Of a DNA stretch of 64,000 nt, positions 1 through 7,832 are shown piece by piece. Source of the stretch: Candidatus Accumulibacter cognatus (GTDB lineage: Bacteria; Pseudomonadota; Gammaproteobacteria; Burkholderiales; Rhodocyclaceae). The notes under the pieces are model-generated. The model did no database searches, had not been told where the DNA came from, and saw nothing but the letters and a program-made list of their open reading frames with translations. The stretch lies in NCBI GenBank assembly GCA_013414765.1, contig CP058708.1:4756748-4820747 (forward strand). The letters run 5' to 3'. Each line of letters begins with the position of its first letter. The stretch's first letter is position 1. Position numbers and translations under genes: made by a program.

Positions 1-658
1 CATAGAGCGCGCCATGCGCCGCCGACATCAGGAAACACGCGGCAAACAGTGCCCGGACACGCGCCTGGCGGATGATCGTGGCCACCGGGAGTTGTTCATC
101 CGCCGATCCATACGACGCCACTTCGGGAACCACCAGCGCGCAGACCAGAATGCCGGCCAACGTGCCAACGATCACCCACAGCAGCCTGGGCAAGGGCATG
201 CTGTCCAGCAGCGCGCCGGTTCCCATGACGGCGACGATGAAACCGATCGATCCCCATAGGCGGATGCGGCTGTACTGGCCAGGCTTGTCACGCAGATGGT
301 CGAAAGTCACGGTTTCGACCAGCGGCAGCGCGGCACTCCAGAAAAACGCCAGCAATGCCATGGCGGCCAGCATCGCCACAAAGCTCTGCACGACAAAAAA
401 AGCCAAAAACCCGAACAGGCTGAGCAGGGCCGCGAGACGGACGATCCTCACCCGCTGCTCCAGACGATCCGAGAGAGCGCCCCATATATAAGGCGCACAA
501 AGACGCATCAGCTGCATTTGCGACATCAGCAGGCCAATGTCCCAGGCCGAAAACGATAGCGACTGGAGATAGAGCCCGAAATAAGGCGAAAATGCGCCGA
601 CGAAAGCGAAATAGAAGAAGTAGTAGCCGGAAAGTCGCCAATAGGGAAGGTCATGCAT
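1..658 (-). CDS. MFS transporter, HcaT-like (3' end outside window)
   Basis: The reverse strand is open from an ATG at 658 to the window edge, giving the first 219 residues of a multi-spanning membrane protein. The N-terminus (MHDLPYWRLSGYYFFYFAF) and the later segments IGLLMSQMQLMRLCAPYIWG and LFFSAALPLVE-type helices resemble the MFS_1-like group that includes the phenylpropionate permease HcaT and nucleoside:proton symporters. It would be an inner-membrane, proton-coupled importer; the substrate cannot be told. At least six hydrophobic segments are visible and the C-terminal half is missing because the window ends. The next gene on the same strand, upstream, is a small DUF465 protein 46 bp away. 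The family call is fairly safe, the substrate is unknown. Confidence 0.75.
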   Translation of the reverse strand, partial: MHDLPYWRLSGYYFFYFAFVGAFSPYFGLYLQSLSFSAWDIGLLMSQMQLMRLCAPYIWGALSDRLEQRVRIVRLAALLSLFGFLAFFVVQSFVAMLAAMALLAFFWSAALPLVETVTFDHLRDKPGQYSRIRLWGSIGFIVAVMGTGALLDSMPLPRLLWVIVGTLAGILVCALVVPEVASYGSADEQLPVATIIRQARVRALFAACFLMSAAHGALY

Positions 659-704
659 CCGGCAATTCTACCGGATGCATCCGACGACTCCGGCCTCGAT
701 CGAA

Positions 705-956
705 TCAGACGCCGTTCTTGTGTGCAACCAGCATTCGGTACATCTGGTCCTTCAGCCACACGCGTTGCTTCTTCATGTTCTCGATGGTGAAGTCGTCGAC
801 CGGCAGGTCTTCTTCTTCGAGCCGCTCGACCTCTCTGGTCAGTTGATGGTACTCGTCATACATGTGGCCAAACTGCTCGCTTGCCGTTTTCAGCGAGTGA
901 ATGTAATCCAAATACTCGGGAAACTCATGGTGAAGGTCGTGGTGCTCAACTTGCAT
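705..956 (-). CDS. DUF465 / YdcH-family small coiled-coil protein
   Basis: An 83-residue charged protein starting MQVEHHDLHHEFPEYLDYIH and dominated by one long alpha-helical hairpin rich in Glu, Lys and His, with the family-typical LKxxSxxFGxMxxEYHxL spacing and an end that reads MKKQRVWLKDQMYRML. This matches the DUF465 (YdcH) family of short coiled-coil proteins whose function is not established. The start at 956 is chosen because AGGGG lies 8 bases upstream; an ATG at 962 is too close to that site. It stands between aroC and the MFS transporter, all on the reverse strand, and could be read with them. Compositionally ordinary for the window. Confidence 0.8.
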   Translation of the reverse strand: MQVEHHDLHHEFPEYLDYIHSLKTASEQFGHMYDEYHQLTREVERLEEEDLPVDDFTIENMKKQRVWLKDQMYRMLVAHKNGV

Positions 957-1037
957 GATCATCGCCCCTGTGGCTGGTCCCGGCCCGCCCCATGCGTGAC
1001 CGGACAACGCGATTATACCCATTGCCAGGTCTGCCCG

Positions 1038-2141
1038 TCACCCCACCGGATGCGCCGGAATCACTGGCGTCGGGCAGACCACGTCGGCGCACTGGGCGCG
1101 ATGCCGCAAGGCCTGATCGATCAACACCAGGGCCAGCATGGCCTCGGCAATCGGCGTCGCGCGGATGCCCACACAGGGGTCGTGTCGACCATGGGTTGCG
1201 ACCACCACCGGCTGGCCCTCAAGAGTCACCGAGCGGCGCGGCAGACGGATGCTCGAGGTCGGCTTGATCGCCAGATTAACGACCAGATCCTGGCCGCTCG
1301 AGATACCTCCGAGCACACCACCGGCATGATTGCCGAGAAAGCCCTGCGGTGTCATTTCGTCACCATGTTCGCTACCCTTCTGAGAGACGCTGGCAAAACC
1401 AGCGCCAATCTCGACTCCTTTGACCGCATTGATGCCCATCATCGCATAGGCAATCTCGGCATCGAGACGACCATAAACCGGTTCCCCCCAGCCCGGTGGA
1501 ACACCCGTTGCCGTGACCGTGATCTTCGCCCCCACTGAATCACCGGACTTGCGCAACACATCCATATACTCCTCGAGTTGTGGAATGATGGCCGCGTTCG
1601 GGGCAAAGAAGGCATTGCCATCGATCTCTCTCGTGGCAACGAAAGGGATTTCGATCGGACCAAGCTGGCTCATCCAGCCACAGATGCGAACCCCGTAACG
1701 TTCCGCCAGCCACTTGCGGGCGATCGCCCCGGCAGCGACGCGAACCGCCGTCTCACGAGCCGACGAGCGACCACCACCGCGATGGTCGCGAAAACCGTAC
1801 TTCTGTGTGTAAACATAGTCGGCATGTCCCGGACGGAAGGTCTCGGCGAGGTTACCGTAGTCCTTGCTGCGCTGATCCTGATTGCGGATCAGGAGAGCAA
1901 TCGGCGCGCCCGTGGTCCGACCTGCAAAGACTCCCGACAGAATCTCAACGGCATCGGGCTCACGCCGCTGCGTCACATGCCGCGAGGTTCCGGGTTTGCG
2001 GCGGTCCAGATCGGCCTGAATATCGGCCTCGCTGATCGCAAGTCCAGGTGGGCAGCCATCAACCACGCAGCCGATCGCCGGCCCATGCGACTCACCAAAA
2101 GAAGTCACGGAAAACAGGGTGCCGAAGGTATTGCCGGACAT
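1038..2141 (-). CDS. aroC: chorismate synthase
   Basis: A 367-residue cytoplasmic enzyme that converts 5-enolpyruvylshikimate-3-phosphate to chorismate, the last common step for aromatic amino acids and folate, using reduced FMN. The start [20 protein letters not shown] carries the GESHG signature, followed by [28 protein letters not shown] and, near residue 125, [19 protein letters not shown]. Near the C-terminus [17 protein letters not shown] is also typical. Length agrees with the usual 360-366 residues. The start at 2141 has AGAGG upstream; longer in-frame extensions lack family similarity. It is transcribed away from azlC, so the 220 bp between the two genes holds both promoters. Confidence 0.97.
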   Translation of the reverse strand: MSGNTFGTLFSVTSFGESHGPAIGCVVDGCPPGLAISEADIQADLDRRKPGTSRHVTQRREPDAVEILSGVFAGRTTGAPIALLIRNQDQRSKDYGNLAETFRPGHADYVYTQKYGFRDHRGGGRSSARETAVRVAAGAIARKWLAERYGVRICGWMSQLGPIEIPFVATREIDGNAFFAPNAAIIPQLEEYMDVLRKSGDSVGAKITVTATGVPPGWGEPVYGRLDAEIAYAMMGINAVKGVEIGAGFASVSQKGSEHGDEMTPQGFLGNHAGGVLGGISSGQDLVVNLAIKPTSSIRLPRRSVTLEGQPVVVATHGRHDPCVGIRATPIAEAMLALVLIDQALRHRAQCADVVCPTPVIPAHPVG

Positions 2142-2362
2142 GGCGGCCTCTTGAGCGTTAAAATTGAACAGCAGTCTACCATAGTGCCACCTTCCCCTCT
2201 CCGAGCTCGTCCTGATGATCACCAAGCTGACACATTCTGACTGCAGGATACTCATACCATCCACGCCAAGGCGCTGAATTCCTTGCTGATCCTGAACTTC
2301 CAAGCCTTCAAAAAAGGCTTTAGTTGTGACCGTTGAAAGAGTACTTCAGCGAGCCCACTCCC

Positions 2363-3091
2363 ATGAATCACCTTGAATCTGATAAGAAACACGAATTTCT
2401 CTCGGGAATCCGCGATACGCTGCCGCTGCTACTCGGCGCGCTGCCGTTTGGGCTGATTTACGGTGCCATCGCTGCTACCTCTGGTCTGTCGATGGCGGCA
2501 GCAATCCTGATGTCCGCGCTGGTTTTCGCCGGTTCATCGCAGTTCATTGCCGTCGGGCTCGTCGCCGCACAGACGCCGGTCGCGATCATCGTGCTGACAA
2601 CCCTGATCGTCAATCTGCGCCACATGCTCTACAGCGCCACCCTTCTCCCGTATCTCAAGGAGCTACCGCAAAGATGGCGGATTCCACTGGCGTTCTGGCT
2701 GACCGATGAAACCTTCGCGGTAACCGTGCACCGCTTTCAAAAGAACGATTCGTCACCTTGCAAACACTGGTACCAGCTCGGCTCGTCGATCGCCATGTAT
2801 CTCAACTGGCAATCCTGGTGCTTTCTCGGATTGGTGCTCGGCCACCGCATTCCTGACGCGCAGAGTTGGGGGCTTGATGTGGCGATGCCGGTAACCTTCA
2901 TCGGGATGATCATCCCCTTTGTCAAAACCATCCCCGTCCTGCTCTCCGTTCTCACGGCAGGGGGGGCGTCGCTGCTCACGCTGGCGATGCCCTACAAGCT
3001 CGGGATCGTCGTTTCCGCTTTCGCCGGCATCGCCTCGGGCCTTCTGGCGCAGCGCATCATCGACGCACGCCAGAAGGCTCTCCGGCGATGA
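2363..3091 (+). CDS. azlC: AzlC family branched-chain amino acid exporter, large subunit
   Basis: A hydrophobic protein of about 242 residues with the AzlC/YgaZ hallmark run near the N-terminus ([18 protein letters not shown]) and the conserved [12 protein letters not shown] and [15 protein letters not shown] motifs. AzlC pairs with the small AzlD to export branched-chain amino acids or their analogues across the inner membrane. The downstream gene overlaps it by four bases and encodes AzlD, which confirms the pairing. The ATG at 2363 is chosen, but a TTG at 2333 in the same frame has a purine-rich AAAAAGG upstream and could add ten residues. Substrate is inferred from the family only. Confidence 0.9.
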   Translation: MNHLESDKKHEFLSGIRDTLPLLLGALPFGLIYGAIAATSGLSMAAAILMSALVFAGSSQFIAVGLVAAQTPVAIIVLTTLIVNLRHMLYSATLLPYLKELPQRWRIPLAFWLTDETFAVTVHRFQKNDSSPCKHWYQLGSSIAMYLNWQSWCFLGLVLGHRIPDAQSWGLDVAMPVTFIGMIIPFVKTIPVLLSVLTAGGASLLTLAMPYKLGIVVSAFAGIASGLLAQRIIDARQKALRR

Positions 3092-3408
3092 GTGGCGCTG
3101 AAGCCTGGATGCTTGTCGGGATGGTGATCGTAACCTTCGGCATCCGCTATTTTCTGTTCGCAGTGGCAGACCGGATTCGCCTGGCGCCGTGGCTCGAAGT
3201 CTCGCTCAGGTTCATCCCGCCGGCAGTGCTGACGGCCATCACCGTACCAGCCGTCCTGCTGCCGAATGGCGAGTGGCAGGTTTCGTTTGCCAACTCCTAC
3301 CTGGTCGCCGCGCTGCTCAGCCTTGCCGCCGGCATCGTCACGCGCAATCTGTTGATGACGATAGCCATGGGTCTTGCGGCGTTCTTCGCCCATCGATATT
3401 TTTTCTAG
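3088..3408 (+). CDS. azlD: AzlD family branched-chain amino acid exporter, small subunit
   Basis: A 106-residue protein with four likely membrane helices, beginning [20 protein letters not shown] and containing the family-typical [18 protein letters not shown] and [16 protein letters not shown] stretches. AzlD is the small partner of AzlC in the two-subunit LIV-E type exporter. The start ATG overlaps the stop of azlC by four bases, so translation is probably coupled. The product ends 46 bases before the convergent PpsR-like gene. Length and layout match the family. Confidence 0.9.
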   Translation: MSGAEAWMLVGMVIVTFGIRYFLFAVADRIRLAPWLEVSLRFIPPAVLTAITVPAVLLPNGEWQVSFANSYLVAALLSLAAGIVTRNLLMTIAMGLAAFFAHRYFF

Positions 3409-3453
3409 CGGCGCTAGCGGTTGCGAAACGATGCTTGGCCGGGCCGTCGCCTG

Positions 3454-4305
3454 CTAATGACCCTCGATCGCCCGTTTACGCAGCATTTCGACAATCATTG
3501 ACGCCGTCTGCTCGATCGAACGATGGGTGGCGTCAATGATTGGCCAGCCGCGCCGGATGAACAGGCGACGCGCTTCGAGCACTTCCTTGCGCAGACCGTC
3601 AATATCCGCGTAGTCGGTATTGGTGTCGTCCTGCAGAGCGGTCAGGCGGGCCGCACGGACCATCGCCAACCGCACTGGATCCACGGTGAGCCCGACGATC
3701 AATGGCTTACGCACATGCAACAGCGCAAGCGGCGGCGGCGCCCCCGGCACCAGCGGCACATTGGCGGCCTTGATGCCGCGCGAAGCAAGGTACATGCAGG
3801 TCGGCGTCTTGGTTGCCCGTGACACCCCGACGACGATCACGTCTGCGCCCTCGAGATCATCGCTGCCGATACCGTCGTCGTGGGCCAGGGTGTACTTCAT
3901 GGCCTCGACACGGCGGTAGTAGTCCTCGTCAAAAGCGTCGCCAGAACTGTTGTGAAACTGTACAGTGGCGCCGGAGTATCCGGCGAGCCGGCCGAGCAGC
4001 GGCTCGAGCGCAAACTGGTAAGGGAGGTTGAGCCGACGACAGCCTTCCTCAAGTGCCTCGCGGATATCGTGGTGGCTGATGCTGTGCAGAACATAGCCCG
4101 GCGAACTGGCGAATGTGCCGAGGATTTCGGGAACCTGGTCGAGGTGGCGGACCATCTTCCACAGCCGGCGTTTCACCTCGAGTCCAGTAAGTTGGGTTAC
4201 AGCATTGCGCGCCAGCATCTCGACCAGCTCGCCCGAGGCGTGCGAGACAAGATACAGGACAATGGTCCTGCTGTGCTCAGCCTTCCGTCCCTTCTCCTTC
4301 ATCAT
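3454..4305 (-). CDS. ppsR: PEP synthase regulatory protein-like kinase/pyrophosphorylase (DUF299)
   Basis: A 283-residue protein of the PDRP/DUF299 family, bifunctional enzymes that use ADP to inactivate and phosphate to reactivate PEP synthase or pyruvate phosphate dikinase by threonine phosphorylation. The P-loop-like motif GVSRATKTPT is at residues 160-169, and HSISHHD and the C-terminal RRGWPIIDATHRSIEQTA are also family features. One oddity: the N-terminal motif normally written SDGTG or SDSTGET reads SHASGELVE here (residues 21-29), replacing Asp and Thr with His and Ala. No PEP synthase gene lies beside it, although that is common. The family is clear; whether both activities are retained is open. 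It ends facing azlD. Confidence 0.85.
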   Translation of the reverse strand: MMKEKGRKAEHSRTIVLYLVSHASGELVEMLARNAVTQLTGLEVKRRLWKMVRHLDQVPEILGTFASSPGYVLHSISHHDIREALEEGCRRLNLPYQFALEPLLGRLAGYSGATVQFHNSSGDAFDEDYYRRVEAMKYTLAHDDGIGSDDLEGADVIVVGVSRATKTPTCMYLASRGIKAANVPLVPGAPPPLALLHVRKPLIVGLTVDPVRLAMVRAARLTALQDDTNTDYADIDGLRKEVLEARRLFIRRGWPIIDATHRSIEQTASMIVEMLRKRAIEGH

Positions 4306-4316
4306 CTCGCACCCTT

Positions 4317-5069
4317 TCAGCGATGGTAGCCTCCGTCGAGGCGCAGCACGCTGCCGTTGATCATGACATTCTTGAGGACATGCAAAACCAGCATCGCGAA
4401 CTCGGCGGGATCGCCAAAGCGGTGCGGGAACGGGATCTGCCTCGCCAGCCGCGAGTCGAGATTCTTTTCCATATCGAACAGTGTCTGCGTGCCGAACAGG
4501 CCGGGCGCGATACCGACGACACGGATACCGAGCGGACCGAGTTCGCGCGAAGCCGGCAGGATCATGCTGACGACGCCGCCTTTCGAAGCGGCATACGCTG
4601 CCTCACCGCTCTGTCCTTCGTAGGCCGAGACTGATGCCGTCGACAGGATGACGCCTCTCTCGCCGTTGGCCAGTGGCTGCAGGCCCGCCATGTCGGCAGC
4701 GGCGAGCCGCATCATGTTGAAGGTCGAAATCAGGTTAACCTCGACGAGCTGGCGAAAATCCTCCAGTGGCATCGGACCACTGACCCCGACGATTGGATTG
4801 CAGTGGCCACGGCCGACGCAGTGCACCAGCACGCGCGCCGCCCCGTGCGCCGCGCGTGCCATGGCGATCGCCTGCTCTGCAGATCGTGCATCGGCGACGT
4901 CACAGGGAATGGCGAGCGCACCAATCTCGTCGGCAACTCTCTGGACACCCTCGGCGTCGATGTCGATCACTGCCACCTTGGCACCCGCTTCAGTGAGATA
5001 GCGCGCCGTTTCGGCACCCAGGCCCGATGCCGCCCCGGTCACTACCGCCGGACATGCCCATAGATCCAT
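4317..5069 (-). CDS. SDR family NAD(P)-dependent dehydrogenase, HSD10-like
   Basis: A 250-residue short-chain dehydrogenase. The Rossmann glycine motif TGAASGLG is at residues 11-18, the acidic VIDID after the second strand suggests NAD rather than NADP, and the catalytic set is Ser146, Tyr159 and Lys163 (YAASK). The C-terminus (NGSVLRLDGGY) is typical. The overall pattern, including PFPHRFGDPAEFAMLV, resembles 3-hydroxyacyl-CoA dehydrogenase type 2 (HSD10), which acts in fatty acid or branched-chain breakdown. The start at 5069 is chosen because the glycine motif then sits at the usual distance. It lies 11 bases upstream of the PpsR-like gene on the same strand and may share its transcript. 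The precise substrate is not shown. Confidence 0.85.
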   Translation of the reverse strand: MDLWACPAVVTGAASGLGAETARYLTEAGAKVAVIDIDAEGVQRVADEIGALAIPCDVADARSAEQAIAMARAAHGAARVLVHCVGRGHCNPIVGVSGPMPLEDFRQLVEVNLISTFNMMRLAAADMAGLQPLANGERGVILSTASVSAYEGQSGEAAYAASKGGVVSMILPASRELGPLGIRVVGIAPGLFGTQTLFDMEKNLDSRLARQIPFPHRFGDPAEFAMLVLHVLKNVMINGSVLRLDGGYHR

Positions 5070-5243
5070 AATACGCTCCCGAGTTCTGCCGGACTGTCGG
5101 CCCGGCGCCAGCACCCATTATCGGGCGTCGCGCTTCCGCACGCAAACAGGCCCGTCGTGCGGTCGTGCGAGCAGGGGCGACGATTCCACCAGAACGGTTG
5201 TAGCCAACCTGGCAGATCTTCTTCGGCGAGCGGCAAAGACAAT

Positions 5244-5277
5244 CTGTCATCAATCCGTCACAAAGCTGTCACATAAT
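5244..5277 (+). promoter_or_regulatory. Pho box (three 11-bp-spaced repeats) with -10 element
   Basis: CTGTCA at 5244-5249, CCGTCA at 5255-5260 and CTGTCA at 5266-5271 recur with an exact 11-base period, the arrangement that PhoB dimers bind as overlapping Pho boxes. CATAAT at 5272-5277 directly after the last repeat is a plausible -10 box, as expected where PhoB replaces the -35 contact. The site ends 41 bases before the PstS-like gene, so phosphate-starvation control is likely. Confidence 0.8.
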
Positions 5278-5318
5278 CTCTGCATCGTTTCGATCAACTC
5301 TAATCACGGAGACTTTCC

Positions 5319-6350
5319 ATGTCACGCGATCTGTCCGCTTCAATTGCAACGTCGCTTTTTCCTGCAGGCGCTTTTGCTGCGGCTCTGGCGGTCAGTCCGC
5401 TGGCCATGGGCGCCGCCGCGCCCGTGGTCAAGATCGACGGTTCGAGCACGGTCTATCCGATCACCGAGGCGGTTGCCCAGGATTTCCAGCGGGCCAAGCT
5501 GCACGAAGTGCACGTCAACATCGGCGTCTCCGGAACTAGTGCCGGTTTCACGAAGTTCTGCCGCGGCGAGACCGACCTCTCGAATGCCTCGCGACCGATC
5601 CTGAAAAAGGAAATGGACGACTGCGCCAAAGCCGGCGTCCGCTTCTACGAAATGCCGATGGCCTACGATGCGCTGACCGTCGTGGTCAATCCACAGAACA
5701 CCTTCGTCAATAGACTGAGCGTTGCCGATCTGAGAAAGCTTTGGGAACCGGAAGCACAGAACCGGATCAACACCTGGAAAGACCTCAACCCGGCATGGCC
5801 GGCCCAGAAGATCAATCTCTACGCGCCGGGTGCCGACTCGGGGTCTTTTGAATCCTTCACCGAAGTCGTCGTTGGCACTGCAAAGTCCAGCCGCAGCGAT
5901 GTCCAGACTGCCGAAGACCACGCCGTGCTGGCGCAGCGGATCGCCGACGACAAGGACGCTCTGGGTTATCTGAGCCTCGACTACTACGTCGAAAACGGGA
6001 AGAAGCTGAAGGCTGTGGCAATCGGGGACGGCAAGGAAGCCGTTCTGCCGACGGTTGCCAACATTCGCAACGGCAGCTATCAGCCGCTGTCGCGTCCGGT
6101 GTTCCTCTACGTCAATGAAAAGTCGCTCGAAAAACCGGCGGTCAAGGATTTCGTCGATTTCTGCATGAAGAACGCCGAGCGGCTGGTTGTCGAAGCGAAC
6201 TACCTGCCGCTGCCGGCACGGGCGTATAGCGAGAACCTCGAACGGATCAATGCCCGGAAAGTCGGCAGCGTTTACGGTGGCGAGAACAAGGCCCGCCCGC
6301 GGCCGGTTGACATGCGCAAGTTGCTCGATGCCTTGATGCACGGTTCCTGA
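5319..6350 (+). CDS. pstS: PstS-family phosphate-binding periplasmic protein
   Basis: A 343-residue substrate-binding protein of the PstS/SphX type. A signal peptide of about 30 residues precedes the mature start near APVVKIDGSSTVYPIT, the family's first phosphate-loop signature. Further binding motifs are GVSGTSAGFTKFCRGETDLS and APGADSGSFESFTEVV. It would capture orthophosphate in the periplasm for an ABC importer. There is no pstCAB or phoU next to it, so it is an orphan binding protein that must share a permease elsewhere or act as a scavenger or sensor. The Pho-box triplet just upstream argues for induction at low phosphate. Class is secure; whether it is the primary PstS is not. Confidence 0.88.
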   Translation: MSRDLSASIATSLFPAGAFAAALAVSPLAMGAAAPVVKIDGSSTVYPITEAVAQDFQRAKLHEVHVNIGVSGTSAGFTKFCRGETDLSNASRPILKKEMDDCAKAGVRFYEMPMAYDALTVVVNPQNTFVNRLSVADLRKLWEPEAQNRINTWKDLNPAWPAQKINLYAPGADSGSFESFTEVVVGTAKSSRSDVQTAEDHAVLAQRIADDKDALGYLSLDYYVENGKKLKAVAIGDGKEAVLPTVANIRNGSYQPLSRPVFLYVNEKSLEKPAVKDFVDFCMKNAERLVVEANYLPLPARAYSENLERINARKVGSVYGGENKARPRPVDMRKLLDALMHGS

Positions 6351-6489
6351 GCATTGCCCCAGACAAAGATCTTTGGAATACTCCGAAGCCCCTCCGGAAC
6401 CCCCACTCGCAGCGAGACACCTGCCATCCTTCCGCACAATGGACCGCTGTTGAACCCTGAACCTGTTGCTTCCTGTCACGGAGATTTGA

Positions 6490-6828
6490 ATGTCAGCATC
6501 AGCCACTCCTCCCGGCGATGACCCGATCGCCGCTGCAACACATGCACTCAAACTGAAAAGGCTGGCCGGAAAAACCGGCGAGAAGCCGGGCCGAAAAAAG
6601 GGAAGGAAAACCGCAAGGATGGTTCGCTGCGAGGTACGCCTGACCAATAGCGAATTCCTCGATCTCTCCAGGCTGAAAAAGCAACTTGCGCGCAAGGGCG
6701 TCTCCGCCAGCAAGGAAGAACTCATTCGCGCCGGTCTCCTGCTGCTCGTCCATCTCGACCGCAGCGAGCTGAAGTCAGCGATTCGCGACGTCATCGCTCC
6801 AGAACCTGCGACCCAGGAAAGCGAATAG
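6490..6828 (+). CDS. small basic protein, possible ribbon-helix-helix fold
   Basis: A 112-residue protein whose first 45 residues are rich in Lys, Arg and Ala (GEKPGRKKGRKTARM) and look disordered. The rest, starting near VRCEVRLTNSEFLDLSRLKK and continuing KGVSASKEELIRAGLLLLVH, has the short strand plus two helices expected of a ribbon-helix-helix DNA-binding or Arc/CopG-like protein. A GGAGATTTGA site precedes the ATG. It lies 139 bases downstream of the PstS-like gene and might be co-regulated. No catalytic residues are visible. The fold is my inference from pattern, the gene itself looks real from codon use and its clear ribosome site. Confidence 0.6.
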   Translation: MSASATPPGDDPIAAATHALKLKRLAGKTGEKPGRKKGRKTARMVRCEVRLTNSEFLDLSRLKKQLARKGVSASKEELIRAGLLLLVHLDRSELKSAIRDVIAPEPATQESE

Positions 6829-7251
6829 CGAGACGGTACGCACCAGGACCAGGGCCTGAGCCGGCCAGTGGTTCGAGATGAGTCAGGCAGATCTCGGCGC
6901 GACTGGCATATGCGAAGACCTTGGCCAGTGCGGCGATAGCCACGCAGATGGGTCTCTCGTCGGAGGCATTATCCCATTCGACAGCTTCGTCGAGCGCCGG
7001 CAGGAGATTCGGCAATTCGTTGAAGAAATAGCGCAGCAACCGAATGATTGCTGCCGAGCGCGTCGCCGACCGTCAAGACGTTCGAGCAAGGCGCCCCAGG
7101 CCCGCGGGAGCACCACGGTAGTATCGTCCGCGCCGCGCCCGGTGCGAAACCGCTGCCAGACAAGGATGCTGAACAGCGCGTCGTCATTTCCCCTATTTCC
7201 CCTATTTCCCCTCCATGACTTGGTGGCCGCCAGCGGGAACTGAGCGCCCAC
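6791..7251 (-). pseudogene. decayed or frameshifted gene of unknown function
   Basis: Two reverse-strand reading frames look like halves of one protein. The upstream half starts near 7251 and runs DDALFSILVWQRF ... VVLPRAWGALLERLDG to about 7070; the downstream half, in another frame, reads RLLRYFFNELPNLLPALDEA and on to a stop at 6791. A one-base shift near 7060-7075 would join them. Both halves have protein-like hydrophobic patterning, whereas the out-of-frame continuations do not. The reading frame overlaps the 3' end of the small basic protein gene by about 38 bases on the opposite strand. I do not recognise the family, and the reconstruction may be wrong. Confidence 0.3.
7186..7212. repeat. 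9-bp tandem repeat, three copies
   Basis: ATTTCCCCT occurs three times head to tail. In the reverse-strand frame it encodes the tripeptide Arg-Gly-Asn repeated, near the start of the decayed gene. Such short repeats change copy number easily by slippage. Confidence 0.9.
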
Positions 7252-7832
7252 CGGAGCGCTTGGGCTAATCTCCAGCCGTCAGACCACATGCCAGGCACGT
7301 GGCAATTGAAACTCAAACACCGCCATTTTTCAATTTTCGGGATCGGCTGCGTTTATCATCCGCTCTTCACCATTCGGATCTGTTGCCTGCCGCATCGACC
7401 ACTCACCGCTCACGCCCAATGGACAATCTGTTCGCCAAACTGCCACCTCCAGACTCGCCTGCCAATCTACGCATTGCGCCTTATCGGCTGCACAGTGTGG
7501 ACTGGAGCAACCCGATCAGACCAGCGTCTGGCTGGCCGTTCATTACCACCCAGCGCCGCTGCCGGAATGAATGGCCAGCCTGCCCGTGGGCCCAAAAACC
7601 CATTGCAGCGACTCAACATCCGGGCGGCAAGCAGGTGATTGGCCGTGCAGGAACGGGCCAGGCCGTTTATGCTGTCGAAGCACGGATGCCGGCCCATGTC
7701 GTCTGCGCCTTTTCCCGCCTGCCAACAAGGTGCACAATGCACCATTCGATCCTTGCAACGGCCGGACCCTTCCCTGAAGGTGATCAGTCGCCGACGAGAC
7801 TTTCACATTAACCCTGCGGCCCTGCCAATACC
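7252..7832. other. 581-bp stretch without a convincing gene
   Basis: Open frames here (for example 7299-7811 forward) encode Pro/Ser/Arg-rich sequence without hydrophobic patterning, recognisable motifs or good ribosome sites. Composition is less GC-rich around 7310-7400. It presumably holds the promoter of the AsmA-like gene that begins at 7833; no clear -35/-10 pair could be picked. Confidence 0.5.

Noticed and set aside
5340-6794. A 484-codon reverse frame opposite the PstS-like gene
   Set aside because: Arg/Val-rich without patterning; the forward strand encodes a clear binding protein with a signal peptide.
7299-7811. A 170-codon forward frame before the AsmA-like gene
   Set aside because: Low patterning, rich in Pro, Thr and Arg, no ribosome site.
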